DNA of 64,000 nt from Immersiella caudata (Eukaryota > Ascomycota > Sordariomycetes > Sordariales > Lasiosphaeriaceae): contig JAULSU010000002.1 in the NCBI GenBank assembly GCA_030512335.1, positions 5,890,001 to 5,954,000 on the forward strand, read 5' to 3'. Positions 1 to 12,526 of the stretch are shown piece by piece (positions within the stretch are counted from its first letter, which is position 1; every line of letters begins with the position of its first letter). The notes under the pieces were generated by a model that was given only the letters and a program-made list of their open reading frames with translations, had not been told where the DNA came from and did no database searches. A program made the position numbers and the translations under genes.

Positions 1-3000
1 AGAGTCGATGTCGAGCTGTTCGCTGGGCATCTCCAGCTCGACAGTGCTGCCCTTGCCGACAGCGCCACCAAGATCGGTCTTCATGACGTTGTCACCCTTG
101 GTACCCCATGTGACGTCGTGCGTGTTGCAAAAAGCATACACCTGAAGCATGCAGATGTAGCTGGGCAGCAAGACGAAGTACTGGGCGGCTGAAGTGATCA
201 TGTGCCAGGGATCCAGATACATAATCGACATGATGAGGTAGAGACCAATGGTAGATGCCATAGACACGATCAGATTGGTGAAGACGTTGTCGCCCATCGT
301 GAGCGCGTTGTTACCTTCCTCGTCTTCCTTGTGCCGCAGCTGGTGCACGATGATCCAGATACTAGCGAAAGTCGTGTAGATCATGATGACGGCGTAGATA
401 ATCATGGAAGCGAGGTACATCTTCCTGGCTCCTTGAGGGCGGTTGCCAAGCGAGAGGATGAACTGGCTCGAAATGAGGAGTACCAAGACGTAGCGGAAGA
501 GGTTGAACACGATCCTTGCGCCGTTGTTGCCGAAGGGGTCGATCGTAGGGTCGGTCAGACCGCCAGCGATAAAGTAGAAGGTGAGGTAGAAGTTGGCGAG
601 CGAGAAGTAGGTGAAGAGGAGCTGGAGCAGCTGATAGACGAACTCGATGTGGAGCATGATCTTTCGCGCGATGGTATGGTCGGTGAGCCAAATCTGTTTG
701 AAATGGACCAGTGAATACACGGCAGCGAAGAACGCTCCGTTGAGCCAACGTCGACGTTGCGAGACAAACTCGGGCACAGAATCTGTCACTGTTAGCCAAG
801 CCCCTTTAAAACCAACGGGTGCATGAAAAACCTACCCGGCACATCCGTCTCACCAGTACATCCCTTGACGTACTTCAACACCCATCTCTCGCCCCTCTTC
901 GCAACCAACTCCCAACAGAGAATGCGATCCTCGGCCAAGTACATGTTTGCCGTAAACACATCCGCATGTTGACCATGCAATGTCTCACCCTTGAAGTATT
1001 GACTAAGGGGCCCATGACCAGTCTCGTCATTCTGCAGGGCGTGGTATCGATACGCGCTGAGCGCGCCTGGCAACACTGTGATGTAACCAAAGACACTTTC
1101 CAGTGGTTTATCGAGGATATTCGACATCTTGTACTCGAAGTTCTGAGACGCAACAAGTGGATTGAGCAGGTTGACACCCATCTTGCCTATGTTCGAATAC
1201 ATTAGCATGGATAACGGAATAGGACGTGGGGTGCTATGGTAGTACCTTTCATAGCCTTAATTTCACCACAAGCGCCGGCCACATTCGAGTCCGTGTCAAA
1301 GGCCTTCCACAAGTGATACAGCGAGTTGCCGCCTGGCCTCGTTCCAACGTCAAGAAGAATGCAGACGTTCGGGTTGAGCGCCTTGCCGAATGCGTTGAAG
1401 AACCAGCGGTGGGAGTTCAACTTCTTGGCGTTCTTCTCCTTCAGGCAAAAGATCATCTGGCAGGGCACTATTCCTTTCTCCGCACCCTTGAACTTCAGAT
1501 CCGAGTCGAGCGAGACTTGCGTAGAATATTCGTAAAGATGCGCGTGGACCGCCTTGGAGTTGACGTAGTTCTTGGCGATGCCGTGTTGGTAGACACCCAT
1601 GGCGGCCAATGCGTCGAGTGTGCGTGGGTGGATGTTCTGACGACCATCGGAGACGATGCAGACGACAATCTTTTGCCATCCCAGCTCTCCCCAAGTTCGA
1701 CTCTTGTTACGGCTGCAGAAATGGCTGATATTCTTCATGACGGCGTGCATAGTTCTCGTAAAACCGTACTCGTCCTCGTTGTACATGGTGACACAGATAA
1801 ACAACTCGGTCTCGCGCGTTGTCCTGCCGATATTCTGACGCAGCTTGTATCCTCTCTCGACGAAGTCATCTGGGTCGCATGTTACTGCCGTGTAGCGCAT
1901 GTGCGTGAACTCAATCTCGTCGCGTCGCGGCAAGAAGCTGTAGAGAATGGTAGGAATCTTGCACTCCAACACCAGCTCACCGTTGATAAGCTGCACCTCC
2001 TTCCTGCTCATCAACGGCTCGCGCACACCGCGGCGCTCTTGCCTTCCGTCGGGTGCTGGCCCGTAGTGCTCAGTTTTTGCGCCAGACTCGTCAGTCTGGT
2101 CCTCACCAAGGGTCTCTTGCGACATTGCGTAGTCCGGATGCACCCTAGAGTCGCTGACATCAGACTCCGGGCCAAAGACATCGTCATGGTCTTTATCGTG
2201 ATCGTGGTCGTCTGCGAGCGGAATGCTGACAGTGACGTCGTCGGCAAATGAATGTGTAGACCCGCGACCGGAGTTGGAAAACAAAGGCGCAGGAGGTAGT
2301 GGTCGTCTCGGGCTTCCACCATATGTTGAAGCAGGGGTACCCGGCCTGGGGCTGCCGTTCAGGTCTGCCGGCTCATATCTGGACGACACCGGTGGCGGTC
2401 GGTTGTATTCAGCAGATATCCTCGACGGTGTCCATGGCCGGCTGGGTGACGCGCTGTCGACAGCTGAGTTATACGAGACGTAGGACGACGTCTCCGGCGG
2501 AGGCATATAAGGCGGATCCATGATCGAAGATCGCGAATCGATAGACGGTTCGTAATGGCGGCGCATTCGGTTTCTGTAGGTGTCGCTGTGTGAGCTAAAT
2601 GCCACTCTTGGGACTTGAATCTCCACTCCTGCGCCAGATTCGCTGCGGGCCTTCCTCAACGACTCTCTCCTCGGGGAGATGCCCTCGGGAATGACAGGCA
2701 GGTCCACTGCTTGCAGCTCTCGCGGCGGCTCTCGCCTCTGCTGCCCGCCCTTTCTTCTCTGCAGCCTCACCGTGGGCGAGCCCTCCATGGGGGCTATCCT
2801 GGGCCCACCAAGAACCGGCTTTCGTCGCGGGCTCATTGTCTCCAGAGCGGCGGTAGAAGCGGCGGTTCTTTCGTCTGCTGCGTCTCTCTCTGGCTCTCCG
2901 CTGCGCTGGCCTTCCTCCTGCTGCTTAAGCGAGCTCAGAAATTCCGGCGTCGCCAGCTCCGGAGGGATGCCTTCACCGGCCTTCTCGACATGCAGAGGGG

Positions 3001-3196
3001 GAGGAATAAGAGCGTTCTCTGAATATTGTGAAATGACATACGACCTGGGGTCTGACATGGGATCTTCCATCGACGTCAACAAGCGAACGCCGGCGCCGTG
3101 GTGCCCGCCCGCGCCAGTGGGCGTCGAGTCCTCTACCTCATCGTACGACGGAAGCATGTACTCTGGCGGGCGCGAGGGCGTGCCTGGCCCGTCCAT
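1..3196 (-). CDS. Chitin synthase, probably class I (3' end off window)
   Basis: Family-2 glycosyltransferase of the plasma membrane that polymerises UDP-GlcNAc into cell-wall chitin. Exons read as complement(1..782, 836..1186, 1246..3196); both introns have GT-AG ends, and splicing joins the conserved GEIKAMKG-KMGVNLLNP and TDVP-DSVPEF segments. About 1028 residues are visible. Residues 1-390 are disordered and rich in Pro, Ser and Arg. The catalytic domain follows (ELFICVTMYNEDEYGF, VCIVSDGRQNIHPRTL, LLDVGTRPGG), with the QRRRW signature near residues 776-780. Several C-terminal membrane segments follow, and the stop lies beyond base 1. The sequence resembles class I more than class III; class II is not excluded. 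Start chosen at the MDGPGTP methionine, the first in the long frame. Confidence 0.93.
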
Positions 3197-3859
3197 TGTG
3201 AGTGTTGTTGCGGCGAGGTCGCCGAGGAATTGCTGGTCTGAGACAATGCGCAGGCGTGTTTACCTGTGCGCGTAAGTACTGCGGGGAGGGGTGAGTCGGT
3301 GTGTGCGATGCTATTCAAAACACGGATAAAGTCGCCTTGCGATGGTGAGTGGCAGGTCAGGAAAAATAGACGTCTCTTTTCCCAGCCGAATCGTGGAGTC
3401 CAATTGATAATGGGAGAGGTTGAACGGTGGACCGAAGGTGAGCTGCTGGAGGGGTAGCTCCCTGAGCTGTTGTTTAGCTGCGACGGGCTTGGCGACACAG
3501 TTGGCCGAGCAACGAGCTGGCGTCAGAGGATCAGCCCTGCATGTGAACCCACTTTTAGCGTAACGGTGCCAATCAACACCGGACGACGTCGACGCCCTGT
3601 GGCTCCCCTGAAAACACCTGCCCTGAGCCCCGAGGTTGGGGACGAGGGCCCCAGCTTCAAGCTTCAGATGGGTCACCACTGACGCAATGCAAGAGGTTGG
3701 TGAGAAAATATTTATCTTGGTACTATAACATGTGACGCTGAGTGAATCGTCATTATATACATGTTTTGACGCCGGATATATGCGATGGATGATGCTGTGG
3801 TCTTTCGCATCGACCCAAGTTGTTCATTTACACGTCTCTCCAAACCCCAGAACCTCGCA
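3197..3859. other. Intergenic: chitin synthase 5' flank and sulfite reductase 3' flank
   Basis: No supported gene. It holds the promoter and leader of the minus-strand chitin synthase and the 3' end of the upstream sulfite reductase gene, also minus strand. The short ORFs here have no recognisable protein features. Confidence 0.6.
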
Positions 3860-6800
3860 TTATTCCTCGTCAGATTCCTCCTCGGCAACCTGCACAAATT
3901 ATTAGTTTTAAGCATGCAATGATTTATGGAGATGATAACTTACCCCCTCGTGGAAGTCCCGACCCTCGGTCGTGGCTTTGATGATGCCCGCCCGAATCGT
4001 CCAGTCACCAAAGTGCTCACCCTCCTCACGCTCCAGGGCATAGCGCTTCAGCATAGGCTTCATGATCTCCAAGATCTCCTCCTCCTTAATGCTCGACCGG
4101 TACAGCTTGTTAAGACGCTGACCGTGGTATCCACCACCGAGGTACATGTTGTACGCGCCGAAGGCCTTGCCAACAAACGCGATTTCGGCAAGCCATGGTC
4201 TTGCGCAACCGTTGGGGCATCCCGTCATGCGCATCACAATGCTATCTTGTCGGAGTCCGTTCTCTTCGAGGCAGGACTCGAGCTTGCTGATGAGCACCGG
4301 GAGATAACGCTCAGACTCGGCCATGGCCAGGCCGCAGGTCGGGAACGCCACGCAGGCAGACGAGCTGAGACGCAGACCCGAGAATTGAATGTTATCCAGC
4401 TTGTACTTGGCCATGAGGCTCTTGAGCTCGGGAAGATCCCCGTCCTTGACGTTGCTGACGATCAAGTGCTGATTGGGCGACAGGCGGAACTCGCCCTTGA
4501 GCACCTTGGCAATCTCGCGAAGGCCAGTCTTCATCTGGAACTCGGGAGTGTCCTCAATACGACCGTTCTCGATGAAGAAGGTGAAGTGGTTGAGGCCCGT
4601 CTCGTCCTTTGTCCAACCGAAGGTGTCGATGTTGCTGTCAAAGTGGAACGGCTTCGTGGCCTCGAACTTTTGGCCCCAGAGATCCTCGACCCTTGATCTG
4701 AAGACATCGACGCCCATGTCGTCGATCGTGTACTTCAGCCTGGCGTGCTTCCGGTTCTTGCGGTCGCCAAAGTCTCTTTGTACCAGCATGACCTTCTCGC
4801 AGGCAATGTGAACTTCGGCCGTCTTGACGAATCCGAGCATACGGCCGACCTGCGGGTATGTCTTCTTGTTGTTGTGCGTGGCACCCATACCACCACCAGC
4901 CAGCAAGTTGAAGCCCGCCAGGTGGCCATCCTCACCCTTGATGGCGATGAGACCAATGTCGTGGGCGTAGACATCAACATCGTTATGAGGGGGGATGCCG
5001 ATGGAAATCTTGAACTTGCGCGGTAGATAGGTAGGACCATATAAAGGCTCAAAATCCTGGACGGCATCGCCGGCAATTAGAGTCTTCTTGTCGTTGTCGT
5101 CCGTCAACCAGATCTCATGGTAGGCCGTAGTCGAGGGCAGAAGATGGTCGCTGATCTTCTGGGAGCAAGCATACACCTCGCGGTGGTACTTGGACTGTGA
5201 AGGCAGCGGGCTGCACATGACGTTTCGGTTAACATCACCGCAGGCAGCGATGGTAGTCATGAGAGCCCGGTTGATGGCCTGCATGGCAGGCTTCAGCTTC
5301 GCCTTGACGATGCCGTGGAATTGGAAGGTCTGGCGCGTCGTCAGCTTCATGGTCTCGTTGCCGAGCTCATTGCTGATATCGTCCATCTGAATCCACTGCT
5401 TTGGCGTGGAAACACCACCTGGCAGTCTGCAACGAATCATGAAGGAGTATGCAGGCTCAAGACCCTGTGCCTTGCGCTCGTCCCGGATATCTCGGTCATC
5501 CTGCATATAAGTGCCGTGGAACTTGGTGAGCTGCGAGTCCTCCGCAGAGATAGCTCCTGTGGATGTGTCGTTGAGACCCTCGACGATGGTTCCGCGGAGG
5601 TAGTTGGACGCAAGCTTGATGTCCTCGTTGGTGATCGGTGGGGGCTCATCGGGAAGACCATCAACGTTAGCCACGCCAAGTGCCTCCCAGAGCTTAGGCT
5701 CCCACTCATTGTACCCGGTCTGGTATCCGTCTGGGTCTTGGTCGTCTCCCAACCCGACATCACACAGCCTCTTTGCGCCGAAATTGGAGAGTACCCTGTC
5801 CAAGTCCTTTCCTGGCTTGTTGTAGTAGATCTTGTCCTCCTTTCGTGGCCAGTAGTGGCTATCTCCGAGCGACATGACCGCGAAGTTGACGGAAGCCAAG
5901 TCGAGCTCGGTGCTGTCCTTGATGGCATCCCAGAGTGGCTTGCCGTTCTGCGGGAACTCGCCCTGGCCAGCAGTGGAGGTGACGAAGACGATATTCTCCT
6001 CAATCGGGAGATCCTCCACCGGGTAATCCTCCATGGCCATAACCGTGGTCTTCAGCCCTCGAGCCCGTCCGCGGGTCCCCAACCTCTTCGCCACCGATGT
6101 GGCATTTCCGTTGTCAGAGGCGTAGAGAATAGTCAGGGGAGCACCGAAGAGACCTTCAAGCAGCTGGTTGTAGGCATCCTTGGCCTTCCGCTTCTGCTGT
6201 GCTCGAATCTCAGTGCCGAAATCCTCAGACAGGACGGGGCCGTAGACTGGCTCCTTGCGCATCATCTGCGTCAGTTGGTTGTCCCTGTCCAAGAACTCTT
6301 TCAGCTCCTTCTTGATGCGCTCAGAATCCAGCGAGAAATTAGGCTTGCCCTTGTTCTCGTTGTCCGGGTTCCAGCGGTACAGGGGCCAGTATCCGATATC
6401 CACCGCCTGCTTGGTCTCCTGAAGGACCGTGAGCGGGGAGTCATGCTCACCAAAGTACGGGAGATAAGCGAGAACGATTGAGGGGCCATTGAACTTGTCA
6501 GCCTCAGCCATCGCCTGGAGAACCTGGGTGTAGGAGCTGTAGACTGCAGTCGATGCGACATAGGCGTTGCCAAAGTTCATGGCATACAGGCCAATGTCCT
6601 TTTTCCTTCGGTTGGCATCGGCAGCTGCACGCTCAGAATAGGGGGTTGAGTCGATGATGAGCATGTTTACGTTCTCGCCAGAGGCCAAGACGTGGTGCAC
6701 ACCAGAGTTGCCAAGATCGTAAGCCCAGGCATCGGATCCCACCAACCACAGCGATTGCTTCCGGAAGAACTGCTTGTTCTCCAGCAATCCCATGGAGGTG

Positions 6801-8509
6801 CTTGAGTGGTCAATGTCGAGCTTCGAGATGGCATTGTCAGCAGCCTCCTCAGCCTTCTTAACGTCGTCAGCGTTGGCCACCCACTGCGCAAGAGCACGCT
6901 TGGGGGCTTCAGTGAGGAATTGACCAGAGCCCGCGGTTTCCTTGATCTCACCGACGAACTTTTGCCTACGCTCCTTGCGGGCGAGCAGAGCACCGAAACC
7001 ATACTCGGGGCTGGCGGAAATGGTGTTGGAGATGCCGGCATTGTCCGCGTCCAGGGAGTTGGCGATATATACACGGTCGCCGAAGAGCTGGTCGAGGATC
7101 TTAATGTAGGCGGTCTCGAGCTTGGGCTTCTCGAGTCCATACTCAGGGGTTTGCTGGGGCTGTTCCTTCTCACCGACCTCCAAGTTTTGGACGGGCTTCT
7201 CTGAGACGAGGTTCTCAAAGACAGCCTTGAGGGTCTGGCGGACCGTGGTCTTTGTGACATAACCCAATTGGTTGCCAACGATCGTCTCAATGCCTCCAGG
7301 GCCGCTCTTGACCGATGTAAGGACATCGATGAGCAATGGCCCCCACCTGGTTGTTTTCCTGAGGACCTGCTCGAGAACGGCAACCTTCTTGACAGACTTG
7401 GGAATGGTTTCAATCAGCGTCGCACCAAGCCATGGCCTGTAGAGTCTAGCTGTGATAACGCCAGCACCCGCAAAGGCATCTCCGGACTGTGCGCTGGCGA
7501 TGGCCTCGGTGAACAACGTGGCATCAGCCCCAAAGACGAAGACGGCGTTCTCAGCCTTTGCCGACCCCGTCCACTCGAAAGCTTTGTATTGCCTGCCGAC
7601 GAGCTCATTGAGAGTCGCCCAGGTCGAGGTTGCATACTTGTAGATATCCTCGGATGTGATGGCGGGTGCGGCCGGCTCGATCGTAGTCGCAACGGAGACG
7701 CTGGAAGGGGAGCTCGTCCCGCTGATTTGGCTCGACTTCGAGGACAGATGTGATGTCCCGTTCAAACTAGCAACCTCCGCCTCAGTTGATGGCGCTCCGT
7801 TGGCACGGTTAGTGAGCCGTTCGGGCTGGTCAGCAACGACCGGCACACGCCCGTCGCTAACATAGATGGTGGAGCCCGAGATTGGCGCCGACTGGAAACG
7901 GCGCACGTTGTCAAGGTTGAGGATCTCACGGACAACTGCAGGGTCCTCCGCAACAATGGGGGTGCTCCGTGATGCCGAAGCGGGGTCGAAAAAGTGGATG
8001 ACTCCCTTGCCCGAGCGGATCGCCAAGGCGTGGGCCGTCAGAGCAATGTCTTGCGCCTCCTGGAGGGACTGGGACTGCAGAAAAGTCCACCCCGAGTTTC
8101 GGATCGAGGTGATGGCGGAGTAGTCGGGGGAATTTCGTGGGGAGAGAGCCACGTGGAGAACCACGGGCAGGTTGGCGAGAGTGTAGAGGTGGGCAATCGA
8201 CGGCAGCAGCGTCGATGAGGTGGTAGTCACCGACACCAAACGGCCGGAGCGGATGGGACTGAAGACGGAGAGTAGGGGGTCGGTGTTGTGCCTGACCGAG
8301 AGAATCTCAGGCACGGCGTCGCTGGTGATAGCGACAAGGCTGGCATCTTTGCGGCCGGCAAACCGCTTGAGATGGGTTGAGAACTCCGAATCGGAGGCCA
8401 GCGACGGCTGTACCGAAACGATCACATCGCTTGCGAGGTATGCGATCCTCGCAACTGCGCACAAAAACAGCGGTTAGCAACGAACTTTTCTGACACTTGG
8501 CGCAGCCAT
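3860..8509 (-). CDS. MET5: Sulfite reductase [NADPH] haemoprotein (beta) subunit
   Basis: Six-electron reduction of sulfite to sulfide in the sulfate assimilation pathway to cysteine and methionine. About 1517 aa from complement(3860..3889, 3944..8454, 8497..8509). Residues 1-590 resemble the pyruvate:ferredoxin oxidoreductase/transketolase-like N-terminus of fungal Met5. A flavodoxin domain (LTILYASDNGNATS) starts near 777. The sirohaem/4Fe-4S sulfite reductase part runs from about 980 to 1510; its cysteines lie in SSACVAFPTCGLAM (about 1372) and MTGCPNGCARPW (about 1417). The last intron (GTAAGT...GCAG, 54 nt) gives the C-terminus VAEEESDEE. The first exon is only 13 nt (MAAP plus one base) before a 42-nt intron with a GCTAAC branch site; that N-terminus is inferred. 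Without it the frame opens at 8464 inside the intron. Confidence 0.93.
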
Positions 8510-9446
8510 TTTTCAACGAATTGACTTTGGCAATTGGCCTAGACACCGTCGCGCAGCGCTCCAATTGCGCTGCGAGTGACAGCCCAGGTGACGCAGCGCT
8601 CCTCGGCGGGGCAGCGACAGGGAAGGCATTCGGGGTAAATGGTGGGGGTTGAGGGATCACGAACCGGCCTCTTCGGGCGTGCTGACCCGAGAATTCGACT
8701 CCTCTGCCATCGCTGCGCGTGTGGAGGAAGAATTGAGGATGGAAAGGTCGGGGAGAGAGCGGCAACATCCCCTTCAGAACTTTTTCTAGACTGCGATACC
8801 TTATGTAAGTGGGAGCTTTACCGCGGAGGATAAATCATGCCAAGTCCCCTATATCGGGCCCCGCATCCCCGTCAATTTCTCTTGGTAAGTGAGGCCTTTG
8901 GCGATCACGCCATCGGCTAGCGTGGTTTCGCCTGGGGCTTGCCAGCAACTCAAAACGTCTGGCGAATTGTTGACCTGGGATTTTCAATGGTTCTTTGTCA
9001 TTCCCAGCCGTTGAGAGTGGGGAAATCTCAGCGCCTCCCTGGTGCTGCTAACAGATTTTATGGGGGACAACGTTAGCTCCTGTTAGTGCATCGCAGGTGG
9101 TATTTCGATCCCACCCCCAAGCGTCCCGTTGGCGCGGGCGCCCACACCCTTCAGTGAGCAATTTTTGGAGACCAGATGATGTGCGAGAAAACCCCGAGCT
9201 TCATCCTGGTGAGTCGCCATGTTGCGGATATCTTCGTTATTAGTGATCTGCCCAATGCTCCGTGAATGCAGCCGTTCTCCATGCTATGCCATGCATCGCC
9301 CTCTACCAAAGAATCGGTAGACATCAACCAACCGTCCAACTCCATCCAACGTCGGGTCGAACCTACGAAAAACGCCGAACCCCGTAAATAGTGTACACGG
9401 AGGCCCTCCTCCTCGCATCTCCGAAAGCGGCTCGGATCCGGCCCGT
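8510..9446. other. Intergenic: sulfite reductase promoter and KEI1 3' flank
   Basis: No gene supported. It contains the 5' region of the sulfite reductase gene and the 3' flank of KEI1, both minus strand. I saw no clear CYS3/MetR-type palindrome. Confidence 0.5.
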
Positions 9447-10311
9447 TCAGTCAGAAGCCCTGGTTCTGCTCCCCCGGAATTTTGATCCGATGTCCCTCGC
9501 CCATTCCTCATCCTCCTCCCTATAACCCAACCAGTAGCCCTTCCCGACGGATACCATGAGCCGTCCCATCTTGCCCTTGAACCCTTCGCCGAGTGGGGAG
9601 CCGACGGCAAAGGGGTTGGCCGATGAACCATTTGCAATGATTTCATCAGCTGTGGTCCCGCGCTCCTCGTTGCTGTGTCGCTGCAGGATAGCCCGAGCGT
9701 AGGACATGATGACAAGGCCAAAGTACAGTCGGAGGACCGTAAAGGCAACGACGAGCACAATACTCGCCGCCGCATCGGGATTTCCCTTGGCCGGCTCAGC
9801 TTCTATCGCGTCGCTTGTTTCGTTTCCATCCTGTCGCCTGGACACAGCTTCCTCAACCGTTGCCGTCTTCGCATTCTGCACAGTCTCCAGGTACCATGCG
9901 GTTGCAAAAGCGGAGACATATGCAAAATGTGCGATGGTATCGATAACGTAGAGCCACGCGAGCGCAAGGCTCTGAAATGGGCTCTGTTTGCGAACGTGCG
10001 GTAGGAGATATGCCAGCGCCCCGATGAGGAGGACGCAAAGGCTATACCAGGTCACCTGCAGAGCCGACGCAGCAAAGCCAGTGAGCAGCGTAAGGAAGCC
10101 ATAAAAGCCGGTCGCTTTGTTTATGAGAAGCGCGATCGCTATGAGTTCGGTGCCCGTTTGAAGGGAAATGATCCCGAGGAATGTCTGTCGACGGTAAACG
10201 GTGGTTAGCGACGCCACTGAAGACTGTGAGGGGGAGCCTGGTCTGAGTGCTGCTTACTTTTGGGCGTGGTAACCGAAGGCCCCAGCATCGACCCCTGGGT
10301 GCTGCCGTCAT
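9447..10311 (-). CDS. KEI1: Inositol phosphorylceramide synthase regulatory subunit Kei1
   Basis: Kei1 is the Golgi membrane subunit needed for activity and localisation of the Aur1 inositol phosphorylceramide synthase in fungal sphingolipid synthesis. Exons complement(9447..10184, 10258..10311) give 263 aa. Splicing joins LRLPRPK directly to TFLGIISLQTG, the family N-terminal signature; the intron has GTAAGC, a GCTAAC branch and GACAG. The unspliced frame instead starts with an intron-encoded MASLTTVYRRQ. Four hydrophobic segments are visible (about 20-40, 45-70, 80-105, 150-175), with the conserved PHVRKQSPFQSLALAW between them. The tail is charged and cytosolic-looking. The start at 10311 is the nearest methionine to the conserved block; an upstream in-frame ATG at 10542 would add a low-complexity extension and seems less likely. 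Confidence 0.88.
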
Positions 10312-12205
10312 TTCGATCCGAATTTCAGCGTTGACGGCATGCAAAAATGATGGTCTTCGGGGTCGGTGATGACTTTCAGGGACCTTTTCCCCCAGGCGCG
10401 TCGCAGAAAGTGGAGTTGGCCCAAGGTGCGACGAGAGAGGCCAACTGACCCATATGGACTCTTGATTGCGCGGGATGCCGGATGGGTCGGCACAAGCAGT
10501 CGCTCCTCTCCGGCCACGCCGGATGGGAGGACCCCAAGCCAAGCGCTATGAAGTGTGGCTTCATCTTGGCTCCATCGAAAAGCAACCCTGAAGGCGTCTA
10601 AGGTCTAGTGTTGTTTACTTGGACATTTTCTTCACAAAAGACACTTTTTTCGCTGCAGTTCTCGAGCATTTTGGGCTCCCGTGCTTGCTCTACGGTGTTT
10701 CTCGGGCAGAGCGTTGACGTCACGATCCCGCTTGCACGGCAGTTGTGAACTTGGGCGCAATGCGCCACCGTCAGCACGTCAGCACCCTAACCCCCTGGCT
10801 TTTGGTATCGACCCACTGTCACGGTAAGCGAAGTGTTGCCCTGGGTTTCAGGGACTTCGGCTCGTCAACCCAGGACATCATCATTTTGATCAGTTTTGGC
10901 TCGAGACTACTTCTTTTCTCTTTACACCCATTCTGTTATGTTCTCCTGCTTTTTTGCCACTGTAGATGCTACATATGTCAATGTGGAACTTCCCTGCCAA
11001 ATTCTGCCCGCATCCAACGTGACCCATTCCGTGAGGTGGTCATTCATGCTAGGCCGCTTGCCATGTGGTCAGGCGATTCTCAGCCGCCATTGGTTCCCGA
11101 AGTCCATTTCGTCTAGATTTGGATAACCAAATACCGCAAAGGAGGACCCTTGCGGTTCACCGTCGCATCCCACGATGAATCAACTCAACAGTGTCAAGTA
11201 TAGGTAAGCTCCAGGTATTGGTCTGTTCAGTCCAGGTAGTCGTGAGCTTGTCAGCCTCAATGTGAAATGCCAACTTGGAAAATTGAGTATCTAGCCTCAG
11301 TGAGCCTCGAGTTGATACAAGGCAGGATTACGACAAATATCGAATAGTAGCGCGTTGCTTGACCTATTTACCAAGGGTGCCCTACCTGGTAGGTGTGCGC
11401 CTGACCTAGCTTGTCACTCCCCAGCCATACTGTAGATGTAGTCCTCACATAGGCGAACTCGTCTTGTTTCTCCTATATTGGGAGCCCGCTCTCTTGTTAC
11501 TTGACTCGACCAGCAAGTGGGATGTTCGGCGGCGTCACGTCCATCTTCCCGTGCCCTACTCCTCGGGACCCTGTGAAGTCGGAGAAAAGGTTGGTCATGC
11601 CCAAGAGCCCCTTTCACAAAGGACGTGTACACGTGCAGAAACCTCAAAACGAATAGATGAAGGATGGTACATGTTTTGTCATCTTGCGATACCTCGAAGA
11701 GGCCAGCCCGGCTGAAATGCTATAAAAGAGGTCACACTGTGTTTGATGGTAGTATTTGAGTTGACTGCAATATGGTGATGAACGAATCGGCGCCTTCGTG
11801 TTGCTTGTCCCAAACCACATGACGATTGTGCACTTACCTATATGGACTGGATTTAAACTAGAGGGTTGGTTCGGCCGTCACGGGCGAATATGATGATATT
11901 AGTTGGATGCAAAAGATGCAAGACTCAGGGATGACGTGACGAAAGGATAATGCAATGCCTTCCATTGGACGCGAATCGACACTATGCACAACTATGTAGT
12001 TGGCGATCAAGGAAACGGCGGCGAGTGTATGCCGTGCATCTCCCTGAGACCTGCCAAAAGAGGGACTGTTGCCCTCATCCCAACCCATCAACTCCCAAAC
12101 ACAAATTCCCAAACCAATAATACCTATGTACAAGGAGCGTCCAGCTCCGACAAGTCTGAAGTGTCTTCGCGTCTTTCTCATTTGTGTCTTCGCTCGGTAG
12201 CCGTC
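10312..12205. other. Long intergenic region
   Basis: About 1.9 kb with no convincing gene. Short ORFs on both strands lack conserved-looking protein features or paired splice sites. I found no tRNA box pair. It contains the KEI1 upstream region and the 3' flank of the small gene at 12206. Confidence 0.5.
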
Positions 12206-12526
12206 TTACTTGCGAGGCGTCATCCGATCAAGACCCTTCTTGATACCCCTATCAGTCTTCTGCGCCATCTTGTCCAGCGGCAGTCTGTGCTCGACCCTCT
12301 GAACGGTCCTCGCCACGGGAGGAGACACCCGCTGGATGCCTCGCTCGACGGGGTTCTTGAAGAAGGTGATGTTTCGCTCCCAGCGAGGTGCCCACTTGAG
12401 GGTTTGTCGGGTGAGACGCTCCTCGGCGCCGGGGGCCATCAGGTAGAAGGGAGCGAAGGCGCTGACGCCGGCGGCACCGAAGCAGAAGACTTCACCCCGG
12501 GTGGCGGCGGGGATGCGGACAGGCAT
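12206..12526 (-). CDS. Small conserved ascomycete protein, possibly membrane or mitochondrial
   Basis: A 106-residue protein beginning MPVRIPAATRGEVFC. One hydrophobic stretch at about 12-31 (VFCFGAAGVSAFAPFYLM) is followed by a basic, amphipathic C-terminal half (LTRQTLKWAPRWERNITFF, VERGIQRVSPPVARTVQRVE) and a very basic end. It looks like a single-pass small membrane or mitochondrial protein, but I do not recognise a named family. The start at 12526 has a purine-rich ACCACC context. The same frame extends to 12643, but that part looks like leader: a GTACGT donor near 12655 and a CTGAC plus CCCAG acceptor near 12555 suggest a 5' UTR intron. Function unknown. Confidence 0.6.
   Translation of the reverse strand: MPVRIPAATRGEVFCFGAAGVSAFAPFYLMAPGAEERLTRQTLKWAPRWERNITFFKNPVERGIQRVSPPVARTVQRVEHRLPLDKMAQKTDRGIKKGLDRMTPRK

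Noticed and set aside
1226..2251. 341-codon plus-strand ORF
   Set aside because: Antisense shadow of the chitin synthase exon; the real protein is clearly on the minus strand.
5315..6481. 388-codon plus-strand ORF
   Set aside because: Antisense shadow of sulfite reductase, with hydrophobic and random-looking composition.
9340..9370. GGTTCGACCC-like box on the minus strand suggesting a tRNA
   Set aside because: No pairing T-stem, no A box and no acceptor stem around it.
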